Shown here one piece after another: positions 1-4,901 of a stretch of 11,128 bases of DNA. The notes beneath the pieces were generated by a model, which had not been told where the DNA came from, ran no database searches, and saw nothing but the letters and a program-made list of their open reading frames with translations. Numbering within the stretch: the stretch's first letter is position 1; each line of letters opens with the position of its first letter. Position numbers and translations under genes: made by a program. Origin of the DNA: Sulfurimonas sp. (GTDB lineage Bacteria > Campylobacterota > Campylobacteria > Campylobacterales > Sulfurimonadaceae); assembly GCA_002733155.1 (NCBI GenBank), contig NVUO01000013.1, positions 76,511-87,638 on the forward strand. Reading direction: 5' to 3'.

Positions 1-394
1 GCAAATAAAACGTTTAAATATACAAACGATAGTAATTGCAAATAAAAAGATAGATATCGGTAAGTCCGATTTAGTAAAATATATTATAGTTGAATCTGGA
101 GCTGATGAGGCTGACCATAAAATAGTAGAGATGTTAAATGAAGGTGATTTAGTAATTACCGCAGATATACCCTTAGCTGATAGGGTTATAAGTAAAAAAT
201 CTCACGCAATAGACCATAGGGGTGAGTTGTACAGTGTAGATAATATAAAACAATATCTTGCTATGAGAAATTTGATGGAATCTATACGTGAAAGTGGAGA
301 AATTACAAAAGGTCCAAAGGCATTTGGAGTAAAAGATGCTAAGTTGTTTGCAAATCAGTTAAATGCGTTTTTATTTAAACACTTCAAGAACTAA
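1..394 (+). CDS. YaiI/YqxD (DUF188, UPF0178) family protein, 5' truncated by window edge
   Basis: An open frame enters from the left edge (first whole codon at base 2) and stops with TAA at 392-394, giving about 130 C-terminal residues. The first internal ATG is at 131, but the frame upstream reads as conserved family sequence (TIVIANKK, then VESGADEADHKIVE), so the real start lies outside the window. Family signatures are GDLVITADIPLADRVI, the RGELYSVDNI block, LAMRNLMESIR and a C-terminal segment ending in an FANQLNAFL helix. The family has a PIN/NYN-like fold with conserved acidic residues and is presumed to be nuclease-related, but its cellular role is unknown. The usual N-terminal acidic motif (DADACP type) would be in the missing part. 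Family assignment is confident; function is not. Confidence 0.88.
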   Translation, partial: QIKRLNIQTIVIANKKIDIGKSDLVKYIIVESGADEADHKIVEMLNEGDLVITADIPLADRVISKKSHAIDHRGELYSVDNIKQYLAMRNLMESIRESGEITKGPKAFGVKDAKLFANQLNAFLFKHFKN

Positions 395-417
395 AGAAAG
401 TTAAAAGTGCTCTTTAG
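391..417 (+). terminator. Inverted repeat at the 3' end of the YaiI gene, possible weak terminator
   Basis: CTAAAGA (391-397) and TCTTTAG (411-417) form a perfect 7-bp stem around a 13-nt loop. The left arm covers the stop codon and the right arm abuts the -10 box of the ffh promoter. No T-tract follows, so it is at best a weak terminator or a structure shared by the gene end and the promoter. Chance occurrence is possible in DNA this AT-rich. Confidence 0.3.
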
Positions 418-424
418 CTATAAT
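413..424 (+). promoter_or_regulatory. Promoter of ffh (TTTAGC + TATAAT -10 box)
   Basis: TATAAT at 419-424 is preceded directly by TTTAGC and lies 32 nt before the ffh ATG. The same 12-nt string occurs upstream of rpsP (2163-2174), which supports a real housekeeping promoter. No clear -35 hexamer is visible, as is usual for sigma70 promoters in Campylobacterota. Transcription would begin about 7 nt downstream, near 431. A purine-rich ribosome binding site (AAAAGG) precedes the ffh start. Confidence 0.65.
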
Positions 425-456
425 CCAAAAAAATATAAGAAGATAAAAGGTATTTT

Positions 457-1803
457 ATGTTTGATACATTAACAAGTTCATTTACAGCAGCCATTAGAAA
501 AATCAGGACATTTGATGATGATAAGGCACTAACAAAAGCACTAAATGAACTTAAAAAGTCACTCTTAAAAGCCGATGTAAATCATAAGGTAGTTAAAGAT
601 TTAATAGCTAAGGTAGAAGTAGGGACTAAAGAAAAAGGTATTGGTAAGGATCAGTTTCTTGAAGCTATGCGTACAACATTATATGAACTGTTAGAAGTTG
701 GTGGCAATAAAGGTTTTGTATTTGCTGCAAATCCACCAACTGTTATTCTTATGACTGGGCTTCAAGGCTCAGGTAAGACTACAACTACTGGTAAATTAGC
801 TACTTATTTAAAAAATAAACAAAAAAAAGTTTTGATAGTTGCAGCCGATTTACAACGTTTAGCGGCAGTTGAGCAACTTCGTCAAATCACTAAACAAATA
901 GAAGTAGAATTATTTGAAGAAGAGAACTCTAGTAATCCGATTGAAGTTGTAAGTTCAGCTATAAAATATGCCAATTCTGGTATTTATGATGTAGTTTTAA
1001 TAGATACAGCTGGACGTTTAGCTATTGATGAGGAGCTTATGGATGAACTTAAAGCTGTAAAAAAAGCCGCAAATCCAAGTGAAATCTTTTATGTAGCAGA
1101 TTCTATGACTGGTCAAGATGCTGTTCGTACAGCTACTACATTTAAAGAAAAAATTGGCATAGATGGTGTAATCCTATCTAAATATGATGGTGATTCTAAG
1201 GGTGGTGTAGCCCTTGGTTTATCTTCTCAAGTTCAAGTTCCACTTCGTTTTATTGGTAACGGTGAAAAGATGCAAGACTTAGAAGTATTTATGCCAGATC
1301 GTATAGTTAATCGTTTGATGGGTTTTGGTGATATTGAAGGTTTAGCAGAAAAAACTGCTGGAATTATAGATGAGAAACAGGCTAAAAAACTTACTCAAAA
1401 AATTAAAAAAGGTAAGTTTAACTTTAATGACTTCTTAGAACAGATGGAATCTATGAAAAAAATGGGTTCTATGAAATCAATTCTTGGCATGATGCCTGGT
1501 ATGGGTAATATGTCTAAGGCTCTTAAAGACTTTGATATGGAAAATTCGGACGAGCTAAAAAATATAAAATCAATGGTATCATCTATGACTAAAAAAGAAA
1601 AAGAAGAACCAGAGCTATTAAACAATTCTCGTAAAGGAAGAATCGCAAAAGGTTGTGGTTTAGAGATAGTGGAGATTAATCGTATGATTAAGCAGTTTAA
1701 AAATGCAGGCAAGATGGCTAAAAGATTTTCTGGTAAAAATGGTATGAAAGACCTTCAAGCAATGATGGGGCAAATGGGTGGAGCTGGAATACCTCATGGA
1801 TGA
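457..1803 (+). CDS. ffh: Signal recognition particle protein Ffh (SRP54 GTPase)
   Basis: This 448-aa protein is the GTPase of the signal recognition particle. It binds SRP RNA and the signal sequence of nascent inner-membrane proteins and delivers ribosomes to FtsY. The N domain covers about residues 1-90, followed by the G domain with P-loop GLQGSGKT (101-108), the insertion-box region AADLQRLAAVEQL (129-141), DTAGR (183-187) and G4/G5 SKYDGDSKGG (241-250). The Met-rich M domain starts near 300, with KKMGSMKSILGMMPGMG and the RNA-binding segment RIAKGCGLEIVEIN. Length is normal for the family. Two consensus positions differ: RLAA where RPAA is usual and KGCG where KGSG is usual. It has its own promoter and the usual Campylobacterota position upstream of rpsP, although a 628-bp gap separates them. 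Confidence 0.97.
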   Translation: MFDTLTSSFTAAIRKIRTFDDDKALTKALNELKKSLLKADVNHKVVKDLIAKVEVGTKEKGIGKDQFLEAMRTTLYELLEVGGNKGFVFAANPPTVILMTGLQGSGKTTTTGKLATYLKNKQKKVLIVAADLQRLAAVEQLRQITKQIEVELFEEENSSNPIEVVSSAIKYANSGIYDVVLIDTAGRLAIDEELMDELKAVKKAANPSEIFYVADSMTGQDAVRTATTFKEKIGIDGVILSKYDGDSKGGVALGLSSQVQVPLRFIGNGEKMQDLEVFMPDRIVNRLMGFGDIEGLAEKTAGIIDEKQAKKLTQKIKKGKFNFNDFLEQMESMKKMGSMKSILGMMPGMGNMSKALKDFDMENSDELKNIKSMVSSMTKKEKEEPELLNNSRKGRIAKGCGLEIVEINRMIKQFKNAGKMAKRFSGKNGMKDLQAMMGQMGGAGIPHG

Positions 1804-1840
1804 TTTATACAGTGAAAATATCATCATTTAAAAAAATCTC

Positions 1841-1896
1841 GTCATTCCAAACTTGATCTCGTCATTCCAAACTTGATCTCGTCATTCCAAACTTGA
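1841..1896. repeat. Tandem truncated half-arms of the palindromic element
   Basis: The 20-bp unit GTCATTCCAAACTTGATCTC occurs at 1841-1860 and 1861-1880. Its first 16 bases occur again at 1881-1896. Those 16 bases equal the 5' half of the left terminal hairpin of the full element at 1903, cut at the end of the loop, so none of these copies can form the hairpin. They look like partial duplications at the edge of the element, for example by replication slippage. No coding capacity was seen. Confidence 0.85.
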
Positions 1897-1902
1897 ACAT
1901 AC

Positions 1903-1983
1903 GTCATTCCAAACTTGATTTGGAATCTAATTACTAATAATTTAAGCTATATAAACTAGACCCTGAATCAAGTTCAGGGTGAC
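1903..1983. repeat. 81-bp bipartite palindromic repeat element, copy 1
   Basis: The element consists of a 27-bp left arm (1903-1929), a 27-bp AT-rich middle and a 27-bp right arm (1957-1983). Each arm is itself a hairpin with an 8-bp stem and 5-nt loop: ATTCCAAA/TTTGGAAT around CTTGA, and ACCCTGAA/TTCAGGGT around TCAAG. The arms are also inverted repeats of each other with 8 mismatches in 27, so the two loops are exact complements. It has no coding capacity. It resembles a REP/MITE-like mobile palindromic element dispersed in intergenic DNA. Whether other copies exist in the genome cannot be seen here. Confidence 0.88.
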
Positions 1984-2000
1984 GGTGTAGGTGAACCTAC

Positions 2001-2081
2001 GTCATTCCAAACTTGATTTGGAATCTAATTATTAATATTTTAAGCTATATAAACTAGACCCTGAATCAAGTTCAGGGTGAC
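2001..2081. repeat. 81-bp bipartite palindromic repeat element, copy 2
   Basis: This is a direct copy of the 1903-1983 element, 98 bp downstream, matching at 79 of 81 positions. Both differences lie in the AT-rich middle and both hairpin arms are identical. A 17-bp linker separates the copies and contains the small palindrome GTAGGTGAACCTAC (1987-2000). The high identity points to recent tandem duplication or ongoing homogenisation. Confidence 0.88.
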
Positions 2082-2085
2082 GGTC

Positions 2086-2105
2086 AATCAAGTGTTCAGG
2101 TTGAC
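2086..2105. repeat. Degenerate remnant of a right arm
   Basis: AATCAAGTGTTCAGGTTGAC resembles the last 19 bases of the element's right arm, with an inserted base and one substitution, and lies just beyond copy 2. Its 5' half-stem is missing, so it no longer forms the hairpin. It mirrors the truncated left half-arms on the other side of the array. Confidence 0.5.
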
Positions 2106-2162
2106 GAAAGTAGTTGTATCATCTGTTTAAAATACCTAGATAAACTTTACATTTATAAAAAA

Positions 2163-2174
2163 TTTAGCTATAAT
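2163..2174 (+). promoter_or_regulatory. Promoter of the rpsP-rplS operon (TTTAGC + TATAAT)
   Basis: TATAAT at 2169-2174 is preceded by TTTAGC, identical to the ffh promoter core. It is followed by a GC-rich discriminator (TTCCGCC) that stands out in this AT-rich DNA. GC-rich discriminators are typical of stringently controlled ribosomal promoters in other bacteria, so ppGpp/DksA-type control is a reasonable inference. The predicted start near 2181 would leave about 250 nt of untranslated leader before rpsP. The palindromic repeats lie just upstream, so they are probably outside this transcript. Confidence 0.65.
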
Positions 2175-2180
2175 TCCGCC

Positions 2181-2345
2181 ATCGTTTAACTTCTGAAATA
2201 ATCCCTCTGTGATTAGAAGGTATCTTGAATATCAAGATATAAAACGCAAATCGTGTAAACTATGTTTACTCGGCGGCGGTTAGAGGCACAATTTAATATA
2301 TTAATATTTTATTCTGCAAAAAAACCCCAAACAAAAATGAAAACA
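2181..2345 (+). promoter_or_regulatory. Structured 5' leader of rpsP, unknown type
   Basis: The untranslated stretch after the predicted start can form several local hairpins. They are CTTCT/AGAAG across 2191-2219, a perfect TATCTTGA-ATA-TCAAGATA hairpin (2221-2239) and GTAAAC-TAT-GTTTAC (2254-2268). A GC-rich run, CGGCGGCGG (2271-2279), could pair with the CCGCC at 2176-2180 if transcription starts early. An AT-rich stretch and CAAAAAAACCCC then follow. I matched it to no riboswitch, SRP RNA, tmRNA or 6S RNA that I know. It could be an S16-operon control leader or a separate small RNA. Confidence 0.4.
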
Positions 2346-2347
2346 GC

Positions 2348-2412
2348 GGAAATCTATTTCTTTTTCGGCTACATATTTGCTTCGCAAATAAGTGCTCGTC
2401 AAAGAGATTTCC
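2348..2412 (+). promoter_or_regulatory. Long imperfect hairpin just upstream of the rpsP ribosome binding site
   Basis: GGAAATCT (2348-2355) pairs with AGATTTCC (2405-2412). Inside, CTTT pairs with AAAG, GGCTAC pairs imperfectly with GTGCTC, and the tip is a perfect TATTTGC-TTC-GCAAATA hairpin (2374-2390). The stem closes about 8 nt before the AAAGGA ribosome binding site of rpsP. It is well placed to affect translation initiation or mRNA processing. No T-run follows, so it is not a standard terminator. Confidence 0.6.
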
Positions 2413-2431
2413 ACTATAAAGGACATATATT

Positions 2432-2659
2432 ATGACAGTAATTAGACTTACTCGTATGGGAAGAAAAAAACAACCATTTTATCGTATTGCGGTAACTGAT
2501 AGCCGTAAACGCCGTGATGGTGGTTGGATTGAGTTAATTGGTCACTACAACCCAATGGTAGCTGAGAAAACTTTAGTAGTTGATAACGAAAGACTTGATT
2601 ATTGGTTAAGTACAGGTGCTCAAATGAGTGACCGTGTTAAAAAGATTACAGGTCGTTAA
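2432..2659 (+). CDS. rpsP: 30S ribosomal protein S16
   Basis: This 75-aa protein is a core component of the small ribosomal subunit that binds 16S rRNA during 30S assembly. The start [20 protein letters not shown], then [19 protein letters not shown] and a C-terminal [16 protein letters not shown] segment, are the full S16 signature at normal length. The start is fixed by the family N-terminus and by AAAGGA about 9 nt upstream. It is the first gene of the translation operon, with the KH gene 2 nt downstream. The long structured leader upstream is the likely control point. Codons such as CGT and GGT are common, as expected for a highly expressed gene. Confidence 0.98.
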   Translation: MTVIRLTRMGRKKQPFYRIAVTDSRKRRDGGWIELIGHYNPMVAEKTLVVDNERLDYWLSTGAQMSDRVKKITGR

Positions 2660-2661
2660 TC

Positions 2662-2898
2662 ATGATTTCTGAATTTGTCGCACAATTTGCAAAACTTATA
2701 GCAACATATCCTAATGATGTAAGAGTAGACGTAAAAGAGAGCGATGAAGTTACTGAAATTCTTCTTTTTGCTAATCAAGCTGACATTGGTAAGCTTATTG
2801 GCAAAGAGGGCAAAATGATTGGTGCAATTAAAACAGTTATCTCTGGCTGTAAAGCTAAAGATGGTGTTAGTTATCGTATTAATGTTGAAGCAGTGTAG
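2662..2898 (+). CDS. khpA: KH domain RNA-binding protein, KhpA/YlqC family
   Basis: This 78-aa protein is a single KH domain with the GKEG loop at residues 47-50 (IGKLIGKEGKMIGAIKTVI). It is preceded by strands around RVDVKES and EILLFAN and followed by a final strand YRINVEAV. Family members are small RNA-binding proteins. In Gram-positive bacteria KhpA partners with KhpB/Jag and influences cell division and RNA processing. The role in Campylobacterota is not settled. Its position between rpsP and rimM is the standard one for this family. The start is 2 nt after the rpsP stop, so translation is probably coupled. A 149-nt gap follows before rimM, unusual within this operon. Confidence 0.93.
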   Translation: MISEFVAQFAKLIATYPNDVRVDVKESDEVTEILLFANQADIGKLIGKEGKMIGAIKTVISGCKAKDGVSYRINVEAV

Positions 2899-2988
2899 GT
2901 TCCTCTGATGAATAGATTTTACGAAGTAAAATGTAAGCCACAAGAGAAAAGAATCTACTCTAAGGCCGTGTAAGTTCTTATAACGAAC

Positions 2989-3009
2989 AAATTTTATTAT
3001 GTAAAATTT
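2989..3009 (+). promoter_or_regulatory. Hairpin in the KH-rimM spacer
   Basis: AAATTTTA (2989-2996) and TAAAATTT (3002-3009) form a perfect 8-bp stem with a 5-nt loop. Another perfect hairpin, ATTTTAC-GAA-GTAAAAT, lies earlier in the same 149-nt spacer at about 2915-2931. Neither is followed by a T-run. They may act as RNA processing or stability elements in the operon transcript, but AT-rich composition weakens the case. Confidence 0.4.
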
Positions 3010-3047
3010 ACTCGCAATTGATTAGAATTTAGCAAAAGGCAATATAA

Positions 3048-3581
3048 ATGAAAAAAGAACAACTCCTACATATTGCGACTATAGGCAAAACAGTTGGTAT
3101 ACACGGTGATATGAAATTCCACGATAAATCTGACTTTCCAGAACAATTTTTTGATGGTGCTATCTTTTTTACAAATCTAAAAAAAGACATTAGCCTTGAT
3201 GATGTAGACCTTGATAGAGGTTTGATTAGAATTAAAGGTGTAAATACTATTGAAGATGCAAAAAGATATACAAATGTTAAACTGTTTACTACAAGAGAAA
3301 AAACAAGAAAAAATTGTCATTTAGAAGATGGTGAATACTTTTGGTTTGACCTTGAAGACTGTGAAGTTTATGAAGATGGTAAATTACTAGGTATAGTGGA
3401 TGATATAGATAGGATGGGGATAACAAACTATCTAAATATTATAACTGATGAAAAACTAGTAGAAACTGGATTGTCTAAAAAATTTCTAGTCCCTTTTGAA
3501 AAACCATTCAAAATGAATGTAGATGTAGATAAAAAAATCATAACCCTTTGTGGAGCTATGGATATTTTAGAAGCCTCGTAA
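3048..3581 (+). CDS. rimM: Ribosome maturation factor RimM
   Basis: This 177-aa protein assists late 30S maturation, binding S19 and the 16S 3' head region. The N-terminal barrel shows IATIGKTVGIHGDMKF (the family's G-x-HG pattern). The PRC-like C-terminal barrel begins near the EYFWFDLEDCEVYE segment (about residues 114-127) and ends with FLVPFEKPFKMNVDVDKKIITL. Length is typical. The ATG at 3048 follows AAAAGG with suitable spacing and matches the family N-terminus. The stop codon shares one base with the trmD start (TAATG), which implies translational coupling. The rimM-trmD pairing is near universal and confirms the call. Confidence 0.95.
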   Translation: MKKEQLLHIATIGKTVGIHGDMKFHDKSDFPEQFFDGAIFFTNLKKDISLDDVDLDRGLIRIKGVNTIEDAKRYTNVKLFTTREKTRKNCHLEDGEYFWFDLEDCEVYEDGKLLGIVDDIDRMGITNYLNIITDEKLVETGLSKKFLVPFEKPFKMNVDVDKKIITLCGAMDILEAS

Positions 3582-4306
3582 TGAAATTTACATTTGTAAC
3601 ATTATTTAAAAATATCATGCAAGGATATTTTACGGATTCCATTTTAAAACGTGCAATTGACAAAAAACTTTTAAATGTTAATTATCTAAATCCTAGAGAT
3701 TTTACAAATAATAAACATCAAAAAGTTGATGATACTGCTGTAGGTGGTGGGGCTGGTATGGTTATGAATCCTCAGCCACTTTTTTCCACTTTAGATTTTT
3801 TAAAAAAAGAAGACAAAGATGTTCATATAGTTTTTTTAACCCCAGTTGCAAAACAATTTACACAAAACGATGCTAAAAGATTAGCAAAAAAATCACATAT
3901 AGCTTTTGTTAGTGGAAGATATGAGGGTATAGATGAAAGAGTTATAGAGAACTATGCTGATGAAGTATTCTCTATTGGTGATTATATATTAACAGGTGGT
4001 GAATTAGCCTCATTAGTGATATGTGACTCTGTTTCTAGAAATCTAAGCGATGTCTTAGGTAATGCAGATTCTCTAAGAGTTGAAAGCTTTGAAACTGAAC
4101 TTTTAGAAGCACCATCATTCTCAAAACCAAAAGATTTCAAAAATAATTTGGTACCATCAGAATATTTAAAGGGAAATCATAGTAGAATTCGCTCACTAAA
4201 ATTAGTTCTGTCTGAATGTAAGACTAAATTCTTTAGACCAGAGCTATTCTTGAAATATAATTGCACTAAGGTAGTGGACTTTCTACCAAAGAAAACCAAA
4301 CATTAG
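3581..4306 (+). CDS. trmD: tRNA (guanine-N1-)-methyltransferase TrmD
   Basis: TrmD transfers a methyl group from S-adenosylmethionine to G37 of tRNAs that read CNN codons, preventing +1 frameshifting. The ATG at 3581 gives 241 aa beginning MKFTFVTLFKNIMQGYF, which matches the family N-terminus. An upstream in-frame ATG at 3548 would add 11 unrelated residues that overlap rimM, so I reject it. Motifs are RDFT, VDDTAVGGGAGMVM, the trefoil-knot segments FLTPVAKQF and FVSGRYEGIDERVIE, and SIGDYILTGGELA. The C-terminal domain includes VPSEYLKGNHSRI. It overlaps the rimM stop by 1 nt. An 86-nt spacer with a terminator-like hairpin separates it from rplS. Confidence 0.97.
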   Translation: MKFTFVTLFKNIMQGYFTDSILKRAIDKKLLNVNYLNPRDFTNNKHQKVDDTAVGGGAGMVMNPQPLFSTLDFLKKEDKDVHIVFLTPVAKQFTQNDAKRLAKKSHIAFVSGRYEGIDERVIENYADEVFSIGDYILTGGELASLVICDSVSRNLSDVLGNADSLRVESFETELLEAPSFSKPKDFKNNLVPSEYLKGNHSRIRSLKLVLSECKTKFFRPELFLKYNCTKVVDFLPKKTKH

Positions 4307-4347
4307 AGTAGATGATAATGGACTTATCTCCTATGTCATAATAACAG

Positions 4348-4370
4348 ATGAAGGCTCTCCTTCATTTTAT
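4348..4370 (+). terminator. Terminator-like hairpin between trmD and rplS
   Basis: ATGAAGG (4348-4354), loop CTCT and CCTTCAT (4359-4365) form a perfect 7-bp stem followed by TTTAT. The short T-run suggests a weak intrinsic terminator or attenuator that could lower read-through from trmD into rplS, or an mRNA processing site. No good promoter was seen between it and rplS, so full termination here seems unlikely. Confidence 0.5.
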
Positions 4371-4392
4371 GAAATAAAATTAAGGATAACTT

Positions 4393-4752
4393 ATGAGAAA
4401 TAAGTATATAGAAAACTTTGAAAATGCGCAAACAGCTGAGAAAACAATTCCAGAATTTCGTGCTGGTGATACTGTACGTTTAGCAGTAACAATTAAAGAA
4501 GGTGATAAAACTCGTGTACAAAGTTACGAGGGTGTATGTATATCAAAACGTGGTCAAGGTACTGGTCAAACTATGACTATACGTAAAATTGGTGCAAATG
4601 GAATTGGAATTGAAAGAATTTTCCCAATATACTCTGACTCAATCACTGAGATAAAAGTTATTCGTCGCGGTCGTGTTCGTCGTGCTAAACTATTTTATCT
4701 ACGTGACCTTGCTGGTAAAAAAGCTCGTATCAAAGAACTTAGAAGAAAGTAA
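4393..4752 (+). CDS. rplS: 50S ribosomal protein L19
   Basis: This 119-aa protein sits at the interface of the 30S and 50S subunits. The family signature is complete: [55 protein letters not shown] and the basic C-terminus beginning [20 protein letters not shown]. Length is normal. AAGGATAA upstream supplies the ribosome binding site. It closes the translation operon. Codon use (many CGT and GGT) is that of a highly expressed gene and differs visibly from the AGA-rich genes downstream. Confidence 0.98.
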   Translation: MRNKYIENFENAQTAEKTIPEFRAGDTVRLAVTIKEGDKTRVQSYEGVCISKRGQGTGQTMTIRKIGANGIGIERIFPIYSDSITEIKVIRRGRVRRAKLFYLRDLAGKKARIKELRRK

Positions 4753-4812
4753 TTCTTCTAGGTTAATCCTACCTTATAAAACTATCCTAAAATTTCGTAA
4801 CAATCTTGTTAC
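4741..4812 (+). other. Inverted repeats at and after the rplS stop codon
   Basis: AGAAGAA (4741-4747) and TTCTTCT (4753-4759) form a 7-bp stem whose loop holds the rplS stop codon. GTAACAA (4797-4803) and TTGTTAC (4806-4812) form a second perfect inverted repeat. Neither is followed by a T-run. They mark the boundary between the translation operon and the cassette and could stabilise the 3' end. The second could instead be a protein-binding site for the cassette promoter downstream. Confidence 0.35.
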
Positions 4813-4853
4813 AAAACTACAGTAATATTCACTAAATATATTTATAAATGATT

Positions 4854-4875
4854 AAATTAATTGTATAATTAATTT
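4854..4875 (+). promoter_or_regulatory. Promoter of the peptidase/ATP-grasp cassette, -10 box inside a palindrome
   Basis: AAATTAATT (4854-4862) and AATTAATTT (4867-4875) form a perfect 9-bp inverted repeat around GTAT. TATAAT (4864-4869) falls at its centre, 32 nt before the M20 start. A repressor dimer bound here would cover the -10 box, so it is a plausible operator. The local DNA is nearly all A and T, so the symmetry could be fortuitous. No regulator gene is visible in the window. Confidence 0.45.
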
Positions 4876-4901
4876 TATATTTTTAATAAGAATGGAATAT
4901 T

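Noticed and set aside
1395..1712. 105-codon open frame on the minus strand inside ffh
   Set aside because: It is an antisense shadow of the conserved Ffh M domain, with a low-complexity hydrophobic product and no ribosome binding site.
1841..2081. CRISPR array from the repeated GTCATTCC units
   Set aside because: There are too few units, no unique spacers of constant length (the short units abut at 20-nt period), and no cas gene. The units are fragments of a palindromic element.
2181..2345. 6S RNA, tmRNA, SRP RNA or a known riboswitch in the rpsP leader
   Set aside because: The SRP GGAAG-AGCA loop region, a tmRNA tRNA-like end and known riboswitch core motifs were not found, and the 5' and 3' ends do not pair as 6S RNA would require. 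It is kept only as a leader of unknown type.
2656..2943. 95-codon minus-strand frame over the KH gene
   Set aside because: It lies antisense to a conserved KH domain. Its Phe/Asn/Cys-rich product has no family features.
3548..3580. Upstream ATG that would extend TrmD by 11 residues
   Set aside because: The TrmD family begins at MKFTFVTLF (3581), which overlaps the rimM stop in the usual coupled TAATG arrangement.
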